Origin: Bacillota bacterium
Lineage (GTDB): Bacteria > Bacillota > Clostridia > Christensenellales > SZUA-584
Assembly (NCBI GenBank): GCA_023441905.1
Contig: JAEZNC010000207.1
Span: 1-15,232, forward strand
Direction: 5' to 3'
DNA: 15,232 nucleotides
Shown here: positions 1 to 6,327 of the stretch, one piece after another
Numbering within the stretch: the stretch's first letter is position 1
How the letters are laid out: every line of letters starts with the position of its first letter
The notes under the pieces: generated by a model
Told to the model about the DNA's origin: nothing
Seen by the model: only the letters and a program-made list of their open reading frames with translations
Databases searched by the model: none
Translations under genes and position numbers: made by a program

Positions 1-126
1 GCGCTCGCCAAAAAGGATATCGCCATTGCGATCATCACAACGTCGGAAACGAACATCAGCTTTTGTGTGGACACGGGCAAAGCCGCCGATGCCATCGGTG
101 TGGTGGCGGAAGCGTTCTGTTTGTAA
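1..126 (+). CDS. Aspartate kinase, C-terminal end (partial)
   Basis: Only the last 41 codons are in the window; the gene enters from the left in frame 1 and stops with TAA. The peptide contains IAIITTSETNISFCVD and ends VVAEAFCL. This matches the second ACT domain and the last helix of bacterial aspartokinases, where a (T/S)TSExxIS motif lies in the effector-binding strand and the protein ends near AEAF.L. Aspartate kinase phosphorylates L-aspartate, the first step to lysine, threonine, methionine and diaminopimelate, and the ACT domains mediate feedback inhibition by the end products. The family is clear, but the isozyme (lysC-like or other) cannot be told from this fragment. A terminator follows about 40 nt downstream, so this is the last gene of its transcript. 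Confidence 0.85.
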   Translation, partial: ALAKKDIAIAIITTSETNISFCVDTGKAADAIGVVAEAFCL

Positions 127-131
127 TGAAG

Positions 132-156
132 AATTAAGAATGCAGAATTCATAATT
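132..156. repeat. Small imperfect palindrome after aspartate kinase
   Basis: Two 10-nt arms (132-141 and 147-156) are inverted copies with one mismatch around a 5-nt spacer. The AATTAAGAAT/ATTCATAATT pattern resembles AT-rich intergenic repeats seen in many bacterial genomes. No function is assigned. Confidence 0.4.
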
Positions 157-163
157 GAGCGAT

Positions 164-189
164 AAGGCGCGGCGATGGCCGCGCTTTTT
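164..189 (+). terminator. Rho-independent terminator of the aspartate kinase transcript
   Basis: The GC-rich arms 167-173 (GCGCGGC) and 178-184 (GCCGCGC) pair perfectly around a GATG loop. The stem can be extended by AAG/TTT pairs and is followed by a run of five T (185-189). It lies 38 nt after the aspartate kinase stop codon. Confidence 0.85.
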
Positions 190-212
190 GATTATGGGCT
201 TTAGCCTGTTGA

Positions 213-250
213 GCATGAAGCGAGTTTCTCGAAAGAGAAATGAGCCATGC
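213..250. other. Hairpin next to the left end of the insertion sequence
   Basis: An inner stem TTTCTC (225-230) / GAGAAA (235-240) closes a GAAA tetraloop. An outer stem GCATG (213-217) / CATGC (246-250) encloses it across an internal loop. It sits just before the probable left end of the IS200-like element. It may be part of that element or of older mobile debris; the sequence alone does not settle this. Confidence 0.45.
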
Positions 251-299
251 GAAACAATAAACCACCCGCTATGCGGGTGCGCGACAGAGGTTATACAAA

Positions 300-361
300 A
301 AGTCACCAATCCGATAGTATAGAGATGTTCAAGCCTCTACGAAAGAAAGGATAGGTGACTT
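300..361 (+). promoter_or_regulatory. Structured 5' leader of tnpA, likely hiding the ribosome binding site
   Basis: AAGTCACC (300-307) is the exact inverse of GGTGACTT (354-361), directly before the ATG at 363. Folding would place the purine-rich ribosome binding region (about 343-352) inside the loop close to the stem, and close the stem just before the start codon. Sequestration of the ribosome binding site by a 5' UTR stem is a known brake on tnpA translation in enterobacterial IS200. A similar role here is inference from the inverted repeat. Confidence 0.55.
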
Positions 362-362
362 A

Positions 363-819
363 ATGGCAAACAAAGAACATAGTCTGGCACATACGAAATG
401 GATGTGCAAATATCACATAGTGTTTACACCTAAGTATAGGCGTAAAGCGATCTACAATCAATATAAAAGCAGTTTACGAGAAATATTGAGGCTACTATGC
501 AAGTATAAAGGGGTAGAGATAATAGAGGGACACCTAATGCCGGATCATATCCACGATGCTTGTGAGCATTCCGCCAAAGATGAGTGTATCGAGCTTTATG
601 GGATACCTAAAGGGCAAAAGTGCATTGATGATGTTTGATAAGCATGCAAATTTGAAGTACAAATTTGGGAACAGACACTTTTGGGCAGAAGGATATTATG
701 TCAGCACAGTCGGACTAAATGAAGCAACAATAAAGAAATATATCGAAGAGCCAGAGAAGCACGATATAGCCTTAGCTAAGCTAAGTGTAAAAGAGTACGA
801 GGACCCTTTTAAGGGGTAG
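363..819 (+). pseudogene. tnpA: IS200/IS605 family TnpA (HUH/Y1) transposase, frameshifted
   Basis: The single-strand transposase of IS200-type elements cuts at the element ends by forming a 5'-phosphotyrosine bond. The first 64 codons (363-554) read MANKEHSLAHTKWMCKYHIV to MPDHIH, with the HUH motif at H62-I-H64. One extra base (G at 555) then shifts the frame: the original frame runs out at 638, while the family sequence continues without loss from the ATG at 556 (MLVSIPPKMSVSSFMGYLKG) to the TAG at 819. The joined product would be about 151 residues, the normal size. The catalytic tyrosine is present (KKYIEEPE, codon 739-741), but the residue four positions later, normally the metal-binding glutamine (YIxxQ), is proline (CCA, 751-753; one base from CAA). 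With both lesions this copy is very probably inactive. A sequencing or assembly error could explain the indel but not the proline. Confidence 0.85.
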
Positions 820-832
820 CTGGTATTACAAG

Positions 833-937
833 CACTCCTTTAGGAGTGGTAAAAGTGGCAAAGGCATTAGAGGCTTGAACGGATGTGAAAGCCAGCGTCT
901 TTAGGCGCTGGCCGGTAACATAGGGCTTATAGCCCTA
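833..937 (+). other. Array of hairpins in the 3' region of the insertion sequence
   Basis: Three stems follow the tnpA stop codon and precede the right-end hairpin: CACTCC/GGAGTG (833-838/843-848, loop TTTA), GCCAGCGTC/GGCGCTGGC (891-899/904-912 with one G-T pair, loop TTTA), and TAGGGCT/AGCCCTA (921-927/931-937, loop TAT). The spacing and repeated loop sequences suggest a structured transcript or a set of end-recognition hairpins. Their role is not known. Confidence 0.55.
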
Positions 938-1025
938 GTGCAAACCACCCGTTGGACGGGTGGTTATGACTTGTGTCTGTGAAATCTCGTGTAAAAAACG
1001 CCCCAGCTTGATGAAAAGCCCTACC

Positions 1026-1118
1026 TGTCATGCTGAGGAGCGAAGCGACGTGAGCATCCCATGTTAAAACGTTCTATACATGGGATTTCTCGATCGCTTA
1101 CGCTCGCTCGAAATGACA
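1026..1118. repeat. Palindromic intergenic repeat with TGTCAT/ATGACA ends
   Basis: The ends TGTCAT and ATGACA are inverted. The two ~40-nt halves are imperfect inverse copies that both contain a GAGCG-AAGCGA-like core. They meet in a perfect 9-bp stem ATCCCATGT (1056-1064) / ACATGGGAT (1078-1086). The right half resembles the two repeat copies at 10117-10173 and 10327-10383 (ATGGGATT...CGCT.CGCTCG...AATGACAT), so it belongs to the same dispersed family. Short, non-coding and with inverted ends, it is MITE-like. Confidence 0.7.
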
Positions 1119-1167
1119 TTTGCTACTTTGTCAGCATTCTGGGGCATTCAATGAACGCCCCTACGTT

Positions 1168-1242
1168 TCAGTCGATATCATGCAATATTTTGTTTGTCAC
1201 GGCAGTCAGATATTCGTCAACCATCGGTTGCGGATTCTCATA
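1168..1242 (-). pseudogene. Relic of the C-terminal end of a second CTP-synthase-like GATase gene
   Basis: On the minus strand 1242-1168 reads YENPQPMVDEYLTAVTNKIL and a few more residues before a TGA stop. The intact neighbour at 1285-1983 ends EENPHPLISEYLAAVTKLKA plus two residues. The matching core is ENPxP...EYLxAVT. Nothing recognisable of the gene remains upstream of this tail; instead the sequence runs into the GC-rich hairpin at 1249-1270 and then the end of the intact gene. The copies differ at many codons, so this looks like an old tandem paralogue or an old partial duplication. Confidence 0.65.
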
Positions 1243-1284
1243 TGTGAAGGGAGGGCGTGGAAACCCTCCCCTACTTTCGATGCA

Positions 1285-1983
1285 TTATCTTGAAGCCTTT
1301 AATTTCGTCACAGCGGCAAGATATTCGCTAATCAGCGGATGAGGATTTTCTTCGGCGGCGCTTAATTGCGGCTGAAACAGTGTAACAATAAAAAACGGAT
1401 GTTTCTCAATGAGCATGATACGCGCTTCCCCGTCATCATCAACACCAGCCACTTTAAATCCGCTCTCGTTCAATTGATTCTGAAACGATCTGTTCAGCCC
1501 AAAGCTGCAGTTGTATTTTTCTTGCGTCTCGGTAACGCCGTATATATCATACAGTATCGATTCGCTGTCGATATGAATCTGCCGCGTCTGCCCCACGAGT
1601 GAACAGGACAGCTCAGAAATATAGGCATTCGGCGCATAAAGATCAAAACCGGGAGTCGTTAATGCGTCAATATGCAGCACGCTGCGTCCGTATTCGATCA
1701 CCGCGTGCTGAAATCCGCCGCATGTGCCTAAAAACGGTACGTTGTTTTCCCGCGCAAACCGGATGGCGTTGACCGCGCCGTTCATGCTTTTGTATGGGCT
1801 GCCGGGGGCACCCCATAACCCGTCGACGCTTTCCAGCCCGTTCCGGGTGTCCTCAAAAGTCTGTGTCGGCATCCATTGATAATCAAGCTCAGTGCCAAGC
1901 CGTTTCGCGCTTTGCAGCAGCGCATGCTGCGTCGCCAAATGCGACGGACGGCCATCAAAATCGCCGATGATCCCAATTTTCAC
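1285..1983 (-). CDS. CTP-synthase-like class I glutamine amidotransferase domain protein
   Basis: This 232-residue protein consists of one class I GATase (flavodoxin-like) domain, most like the family described as CTP synthase C-terminal region-related proteins. It begins MKIGIIGDFDGRPSHLATQH. The nucleophile elbow is G86-T-C88-G-G-F-Q and the oxyanion region is GAPGSPY (58-64). The usual His-x-Glu of the triad (FHPE in canonical enzymes) reads F203-Q204-P-Q206, so both partner residues are glutamine. Glutamine hydrolysis by the standard triad is therefore doubtful. Related stand-alone family members, as I recall them, also carry FQPE, so the His change may be family-wide and the second Gln is the odder one. 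It is the last gene of the six-gene operon, 20 nt after the MBL gene, with a GAGG/GGGG-type ribosome binding site. Substrate and partner are unknown. Confidence 0.75.
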   Translation of the reverse strand: MKIGIIGDFDGRPSHLATQHALLQSAKRLGTELDYQWMPTQTFEDTRNGLESVDGLWGAPGSPYKSMNGAVNAIRFARENNVPFLGTCGGFQHAVIEYGRSVLHIDALTTPGFDLYAPNAYISELSCSLVGQTRQIHIDSESILYDIYGVTETQEKYNCSFGLNRSFQNQLNESGFKVAGVDDDGEARIMLIEKHPFFIVTLFQPQLSAAEENPHPLISEYLAAVTKLKASR

Positions 1984-2003
1984 AAACTTATCCCCGCCTC
2001 TAT

Positions 2004-2705
2004 TTACTTTTGGCCGTTTATATTCGCTGCGTCGCTTACCGCCGTTATGCCGAAACGGGATTGGTATTGCCTTTCGAGCCTCTCACGCGGCAGTATTGGC
2101 CCGTGCCCCGGGCAGATGAATTTAGTCTTCGTATTGAGAATGATCTCCCACGCGCTGCTAACCTGATCAGGACAATCGGCAAACGGCGGATAGAGCGAGT
2201 TCCCTAAACCGAACACCGTATCGCCCGCGAAAAAATAATCGCCGATGAGCAGACCGATAGAGCCCTTTGTATGCGCGCCAAGCGTCAGCACCGCAGCATC
2301 GAAGCCGAATTCGGAGAGGTCACGCGCCGTATCCACGGCAATAACGTTCCGCGTTACCGCATCATAGTGCTCTGTCTGCATCGGCACCATCCTGTGCCCC
2401 GCATTGGAAATGAACCGCGTGACCGGATACGTCCCTTTCGGAACGGGTGTGTTTCCCCGCATCAAACAATCCGCCTCCGCCGCACCGACAATCACCGCTG
2501 CGCCCGTATACGTCTGCAGCGCCTTGGCACTTCCCGCGTGATCATAATGCGTATGGGTGAGCAGCAGCAGCGGGATTTCCACGCTCAGCGGCCACATCAG
2601 CTTTTTAAAAGCCACAATACGCCCTTTTCTTGCCGCGTCCACCACAATACCGCGCTGCCCGTCCTGAACAAGCCACGACGTCCCCACAAGCCTTTGAACG
2701 TTCAT
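2004..2705 (-). CDS. Metallo-beta-lactamase-fold hydrolase
   Basis: This 233-residue protein is cytoplasmic, with no signal peptide. The metal-binding set of the MBL superfamily is complete: T50-H51-T-H53-Y-D55-H56 (THxHxDH), H145 in GAHTKGS, D162 in FAGDTVFG and H201 in CPGHGP. The order and spacing resemble the glyoxalase II-like branch, which usually binds two zinc ions and hydrolyses thioester or similar bonds. The length fits a single-domain MBL protein. The ribosome binding site AAGGAGG overlaps the TAA stop of the DinB-like gene 12 nt upstream, so the two are probably translated together. The fold and metal site are sure; the substrate is not. In this operon a thioester or lactone/ester substrate would be plausible, but that is inference. 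Confidence 0.85.
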   Translation of the reverse strand: MNVQRLVGTSWLVQDGQRGIVVDAARKGRIVAFKKLMWPLSVEIPLLLLTHTHYDHAGSAKALQTYTGAAVIVGAAEADCLMRGNTPVPKGTYPVTRFISNAGHRMVPMQTEHYDAVTRNVIAVDTARDLSEFGFDAAVLTLGAHTKGSIGLLIGDYFFAGDTVFGLGNSLYPPFADCPDQVSSAWEIILNTKTKFICPGHGPILPRERLERQYQSRFGITAVSDAANINGQK

Positions 2706-2717
2706 AAGGAAGCCTCC

Positions 2718-3230
2718 TTAATCATATTCACATTGCGTGCGTTCCCTTATATCGTCGATCATGCCGAGCACCTTAGGCCAGTGTCCGGTTTTTGCGATCA
2801 CAACCCCCATCAGCATACCGATATGCATGTCGAGATGGCGGTGCTGCCCAAGTATCAGTTCAAACCGCGTATACGCGCAATTCTCCGGTCTTTCGTTCAG
2901 TGTATCTTCAGTCAATGAATCTAAATAGCTGTTGATTTTTGTTTCGACCTGATCCGTATAAACGCGGAGCGCTTCACGTGATACGAATTCTTTGGCGGGT
3001 GTATTCAAATCGTTAAGGCCGTCCGCGTGAAAGTCCGGCTCGGTATAGACATACGGATTGATATAACATCTGTCGAGCGAGTGCAGCGTATGGTATACAT
3101 GCTTATAAAGCGGCGTGCCGCAATACAGCTCGCTCCACATGTCATCCGTGATGCAGTCGATCACATTTTTCAGGCTCCAGATCGATTTCTGAGTGTTTTT
3201 TCTGATAATCACCAGAACAGTCTGGTCCAT
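2718..3230 (-). CDS. DinB-like four-helix-bundle protein
   Basis: This 170-residue mostly helical protein matches the DinB/YfiT-like superfamily. It has histidines in the second helix (LYKHVYHTLH, H44/H47/H50) and a late helix GQHRHLDMHIGML with H132-x3-H136. In this superfamily three histidines from helices 2 and 4 bind a divalent metal, and members include thiol-dependent transferases and many uncharacterised proteins. A conserved aromatic segment (YINPYVYTEPDF, 56-67) follows the first histidine cluster. The start at 3230 is supported by GGAGGTG about 9 nt upstream. The gene begins 16 nt after the DUF6320-like gene. A transferase or detoxification role is possible, but no substrate can be read from the sequence. 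Confidence 0.65.
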   Translation of the reverse strand: MDQTVLVIIRKNTQKSIWSLKNVIDCITDDMWSELYCGTPLYKHVYHTLHSLDRCYINPYVYTEPDFHADGLNDLNTPAKEFVSREALRVYTDQVETKINSYLDSLTEDTLNERPENCAYTRFELILGQHRHLDMHIGMLMGVVIAKTGHWPKVLGMIDDIRERTQCEYD

Positions 3231-3246
3231 TGCGTGTCACCTCCGC

Positions 3247-3954
3247 TTAATAAAACAAGCGCCGCCTGACCTCTTCCTTGAAGTTCTTTCGGTGCTCGAG
3301 TATCAAAGATGCCGTGCCCAAAATCGCACAGGGAATCAGAGCGTAAAATGACCATTTCAAATCAAACGCCGCCTGTTCATTGAGTCTCACGATGATCTCC
3401 ACAATAAGAACGAATAGTCCTATGGCGAAGAAAATCCCTGCCGCTTTTTTGAGCAGCGTCATGCGTGCCGATTTCGTGAACAGCAGCGCGAGTATAATGA
3501 TCGCGATGCTGGCTGCCACTGTGATTGGCAGACCGAGGCTCACAAACCAGTGTCCGCCGTTAGTTCGCTCTATGAACAGCAGATACAGCAACACGGCTGC
3601 GCAGTTGGCGGACAGAAACAGTACGGTGTAATAGCGTTTGAAATAGAACGGCAGCACAATGAAAATGAAAATCAGCGCCATTGCTCCCACAATATATGCC
3701 GACCATGAGAGTCCTCCGCCGTCCAGTATGTCGAGCAGTATCGTAATCATAATCGGTATCATCAGAATGAGCCCGATCAGCGTCGCAAAGTAACGCTTGT
3801 CAATACGATTGATAAGCGTTTCCAGATACCTTGGATACGGCCTCTCTGCCGGTTCCTGCCACGGCGTTTTTGGGTTTAATACCTCAACGCAGCAAAGCGG
3901 GCAGTATTTTTCACTTTTTTCGAGTTCCACACCGCAGTTCACACAGTAAGACAT
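3247..3954 (-). CDS. Zinc-ribbon, six-helix membrane protein (DUF6320-like)
   Basis: This 235-residue protein has an N-terminal zinc ribbon (C4-x2-C7 ... C18-x2-C21, extra C22) and then a proline-rich linker (27-41). About six hydrophobic segments follow, near 56-76, 84-105, 108-128, 137-160, 168-189 and 200-219, with a short basic tail. This layout fits DUF6320 proteins of Clostridia, which I recall as often encoded beside condensation-domain or alcohol-acyltransferase-like genes, as here; the family name is from memory. The zinc ribbon should face the cytoplasm. The start is supported by GAGGAG about 7 nt before the ATG, and the gene follows the acyltransferase by 18 nt. Function unknown; a membrane partner for the acyltransferase is inference. 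Confidence 0.7.
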   Translation of the reverse strand: MSYCVNCGVELEKSEKYCPLCCVEVLNPKTPWQEPAERPYPRYLETLINRIDKRYFATLIGLILMIPIMITILLDILDGGGLSWSAYIVGAMALIFIFIVLPFYFKRYYTVLFLSANCAAVLLYLLFIERTNGGHWFVSLGLPITVAASIAIIILALLFTKSARMTLLKKAAGIFFAIGLFVLIVEIIVRLNEQAAFDLKWSFYALIPCAILGTASLILEHRKNFKEEVRRRLFY

Positions 3955-3972
3955 CGTTACTCTCCTCTTGAT

Positions 3973-5265
3973 CTACCATCTTTGGTTGCTTTCAATTTTC
4001 ACCGGCACGCCAAGCTTCACCAATAAGCGAAAAAACGCGCGCTCGATTGTGCTTTCCTTTATCGTCCTGACGAAATTCATGATGAGCGTGCCTTTGTACG
4101 TGAGCGCGCCGCATACCACTTTGTTGCGCGACAGCGGCCCGAGTATAAAATCCATGCGCGTCACATACCGTGCCATCTCCTCCGGCAGTATTACATTGCC
4201 GAGATTCGATATGCTTGTGGAGCTTTTGCGGTCTCCGACAAGGTTGAACGTGAGCTTCATCGCGAGGTTCTTGATAAACAGAGGCGTGACACGTAGCATA
4301 CGCCGTCTCTCCGATTTCACGTTGGTGGATATTTTCGCATTCAGCAGTTTTTCCGTCGCTTCACTGCGCATATAATGGTGCACCGATTTGATCACCTCAT
4401 CAAAGCTGTATGTACCGTATTTGGGATCGATGCCCGGGTTCACATAGCTCGCGAAATTGCGCATCGTATGGGTCGGATAAAAGCGCCGAAGATTGATTGG
4501 TATGCAAATTTTAACCGGCTTGAGCCTTTTCTCACTTTTCACCAGCTCTCTTTGATGCTTGTCCACCGCCAAAATCAGCACAGCCGTGATATAATCCGTG
4601 AGGGATACGCCCTTTTCTTTTGCTCTTTTAATCACCTCATCCGCAGGGATGAGTCCCGTAATCACGTTGACAAAATCATCGCTTTCCTTCGTGCCGTTAA
4701 TTCTGTACGCATTGGGTTCCCGGCGTGTGCGCGTCATTTTCTTCGCATATTTTAAGTAGGCGTCTTCGGTCTCGCTCGGATTTGGCGGCATGCTGCAATC
4801 GAGAATCTCGTTGTCACGCGGAATCTCAGCACCGTATTTGAGGCGCAGATATTCTGCCGCGAGCGTTTTGGTGAAGCACAGGCCGCCCGTGCCGTCCGTC
4901 AGCGCGTGAAAGATCTCTACGGCAATGCGGCGTTTATGGTACAATACACGAAACATGAAGCCCCGGTTCGCTTTAAAATCCATGTGCACACATGGATACG
5001 CTTCATCCTCTTTGATTTCCGGCAAGCCTTCATTATGCTCAAGATAGTACCAGAAAAGGCCTGTTTTGAGCTTGAGAGCGAAACCCGGGAAACGCGCGAG
5101 CGTTGATGCAAGCGCCTGCTTCAACACACCTGTATCAATCTCTTCCGTCAGATCGACGGACAGACGAAACAGCGCTTTCCAATTGCGCCGTTTGGCTGCG
5201 GGATAAATTTTGGCTGCGTTATCGAGCTTCATCCACTTTTTTTGCGTTTTATTGTTGCTGCTCAT
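3973..5265 (-). CDS. Condensation/alcohol-acyltransferase-like protein (CoA-dependent acyltransferase superfamily)
   Basis: This 430-residue protein has the chloramphenicol-acetyltransferase/condensation fold. The catalytic motif HxxxDG is present as F119-H120-A-L-T-D124-G125-T-G-G, at the usual place about 120 residues in. The N-terminal part (FRLSVDLTEEID...ALASTLARFPGF, 33-62) is typical of the substrate-tunnel half in fungal alcohol acetyltransferases, WS/DGAT-like and condensation domains. The C-terminal half contains the SNLGNV-type motif (ISNLGNVILP) seen in the alcohol-acetyltransferase branch. Such enzymes move an acyl group from CoA or a carrier protein to an alcohol or amine. There is no carrier-protein or NRPS module nearby, so a free-standing O- or N-acyltransferase is more likely. 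The gene starts 2 nt after the esterase stop, with a GGAGA ribosome binding site inside the esterase end. The exact substrate is unknown. Confidence 0.75.
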   Translation of the reverse strand: MSSNNKTQKKWMKLDNAAKIYPAAKRRNWKALFRLSVDLTEEIDTGVLKQALASTLARFPGFALKLKTGLFWYYLEHNEGLPEIKEDEAYPCVHMDFKANRGFMFRVLYHKRRIAVEIFHALTDGTGGLCFTKTLAAEYLRLKYGAEIPRDNEILDCSMPPNPSETEDAYLKYAKKMTRTRREPNAYRINGTKESDDFVNVITGLIPADEVIKRAKEKGVSLTDYITAVLILAVDKHQRELVKSEKRLKPVKICIPINLRRFYPTHTMRNFASYVNPGIDPKYGTYSFDEVIKSVHHYMRSEATEKLLNAKISTNVKSERRRMLRVTPLFIKNLAMKLTFNLVGDRKSSTSISNLGNVILPEEMARYVTRMDFILGPLSRNKVVCGALTYKGTLIMNFVRTIKESTIERAFFRLLVKLGVPVKIESNQRW

Positions 5266-5267
5266 TT

Positions 5268-6146
5268 TTATGTCTCCAAAAAAGCGGCAATTTTTTTTAA
5301 TGCTTTCCTTGCCTCGGGTATTTTAAACAGCACGTACACGTGCCAGAGCCCTTCTTCAATGATCAGTTCGCTGTCACATCCGCATTCACACAGGCGAGCC
5401 GCCAGCATGCGCGCGTCATCGAGCAGCAGCTCGTGGCTGCCAGCAAAAATCAGAGAACACGGCAGGCCCGTTAAATCGCCATAAATCGGCGAGACAAGCG
5501 GATTATCTGCCTGTCCGTCCGCGTAGGCCTTTGCGGCGACGCGCAGCGCCTTCACCGACAGTGTGGGATCTTTTTTACGGTTGGTGATATGCGATTCGCC
5601 CGTAAAATTTAAATCGGTCCACGGCGAAATGCTCACCAGCTTATCGGGCTGCGGAAGACCCAGCTCTTTGAGCTTGAGGCACAGCGCGAATATCAGCCCG
5701 CCGCCCGCCGATTCACCCGCGAACGAGATACGTGTATAGCCCTCATCAATAAGATACTTGTACGCGTTAATCGCATCCTCCACCGCCGCCGGAAAAGGAT
5801 GCTCTGGCGCAAGTCGGTATGCCACGGCCAAAACTTTACGGCCTGTTTCGACGGCGAGCACGCTGGCGGAGCCGCGCGCATAATTCAGACAGCCTGCCAC
5901 ATATCCCCCGCCGTGCAGATAAAGAATCACGCTGTCACCGGACGGATTATCCTTTGGAACGGCAAAACAGGCGTCAAACTGATCAAAGCGAACAGGCACA
6001 AAAGAGATTTTTGACAGCAGCGATCTTGCCATGATGTCGCCAAGATTGTCCTGAAACGTCCGTGATGTTTTAATGCTGAATTTATCGAGTATGGGTTTTA
6101 AGAGCCGGATCTGCGCGCGCACCACCACGCTAAGCAAGCTTGGCAT
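5268..6146 (-). CDS. Alpha/beta hydrolase, HSL/Aes-type esterase
   Basis: This 292-residue single-domain hydrolase belongs to the hormone-sensitive-lipase-like (type IV) esterases. H78-G-G-G81-Y forms the oxyanion hole, G144-E-S146-A-G-G carries the nucleophile, and the catalytic histidine is H269 in GLWHVY. The acid lies in GSHELLLDDA (236-245), where E239 takes the place usually held by Asp, with D243 nearby as an alternative. YRLAPEHPFPAA (110-121) and SPWTDL (174-179) are also hallmarks. The length is normal. The protein should hydrolyse short acyl esters in the cytoplasm. It is the first gene of the six-gene operon, with a strong AAAGGAGC ribosome binding site. Pairing an esterase with an acyltransferase suggests making and removing the same acyl ester, but this is inference. 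Confidence 0.88.
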   Translation of the reverse strand: MPSLLSVVVRAQIRLLKPILDKFSIKTSRTFQDNLGDIMARSLLSKISFVPVRFDQFDACFAVPKDNPSGDSVILYLHGGGYVAGCLNYARGSASVLAVETGRKVLAVAYRLAPEHPFPAAVEDAINAYKYLIDEGYTRISFAGESAGGGLIFALCLKLKELGLPQPDKLVSISPWTDLNFTGESHITNRKKDPTLSVKALRVAAKAYADGQADNPLVSPIYGDLTGLPCSLIFAGSHELLLDDARMLAARLCECGCDSELIIEEGLWHVYVLFKIPEARKALKKIAAFLET

Positions 6147-6178
6147 ATCGTTGCTCCTTTATGCTGCACCTTTTTACA

Positions 6179-6207
6179 AGCATACATGATAACAAGCTCA
6201 ATATCAA
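6179..6207 (-). promoter_or_regulatory. Candidate sigma-A promoter of the six-gene operon
   Basis: On the minus strand, TTGATA (6207-6202) is separated by 17 nt from TATGCT (6184-6179). The predicted start, about 7 nt further on, lies roughly 25 nt before the esterase ATG at 6146. The -35 box differs from consensus at one base and the -10 at two. Confidence 0.45.
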
Positions 6208-6327
6208 ACAGTATATGTGTGAAACAGGCGCACATTCTTTGCATTGGGCTTTAACACAGTGCATTTTTAATCTTTCACAGACAAGACATATCTTTTGCCA
6301 CTGCTACCTTCCCATTTTCACAAAAGC

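Larger units (their letters stand above)
255..970 (+). mobile_element. IS200/IS605-family insertion sequence, tnpA-only and decayed
   Basis: The stretch holds a tnpA-type Y1 transposase reading frame flanked by subterminal imperfect palindromes, as IS200/IS605 elements have in place of terminal inverted repeats. The left hairpin has arms 263-269 and 273-279 (CACCCGC/GCGGGTG, loop TAT). The right hairpin has arms 943-952 and 956-965 (AACCACCCGT/ACGGGTGGTT, loop TGG). Both share the ACCACCCG core. The length of about 0.7 kb fits the IS200 group, which carries no tnpB. The exact cleavage sites cannot be set without an empty-site comparison, so the boundaries are estimates (roughly +/-15 nt). The hairpins are intact but the transposase is broken, so the copy could move only if TnpA were supplied in trans. 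Confidence 0.8.
971..1284. other. Repeat-rich spacer between the insertion sequence and the GATase gene
   Basis: No intact gene is supported here. It holds a 93-bp palindromic repeat (1026-1118), short stretches resembling common clostridial intergenic repeats (GGGGC...GCCCC around 1141-1162), a relic of a GATase-like C terminus (1168-1242, minus strand), and a hairpin GGGAGGG/CCCTCCC (1249-1255/1264-1270, loop 8 nt) just after the stop codon of the GATase gene. The hairpin has no clear T-run on the minus strand, so it is a weak candidate for the end of the six-gene operon. Confidence 0.6.

Noticed and set aside
363..819. Programmed frameshift in tnpA
   Set aside because: There is no slippery heptamer at 549-556, the family normally reads in one frame, and the additional Gln-to-Pro change points to a dead gene.
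943..965. Right-end hairpin of the insertion sequence as a rho-independent terminator
   Set aside because: A strong stem, but no T-run follows on either strand. It is better explained as the TnpA recognition hairpin.
1061..1342. 93-codon plus-strand frame in the spacer next to the GATase gene
   Set aside because: It is built from palindromic repeats and the antisense of the GATase relic, without a start signal.
2271..2918. 215-codon plus-strand frame antisense to the MBL and DinB-like genes
   Set aside because: It crosses two genuine genes on the opposite strand, is rich in Arg/His/Pro, and shows no motif.
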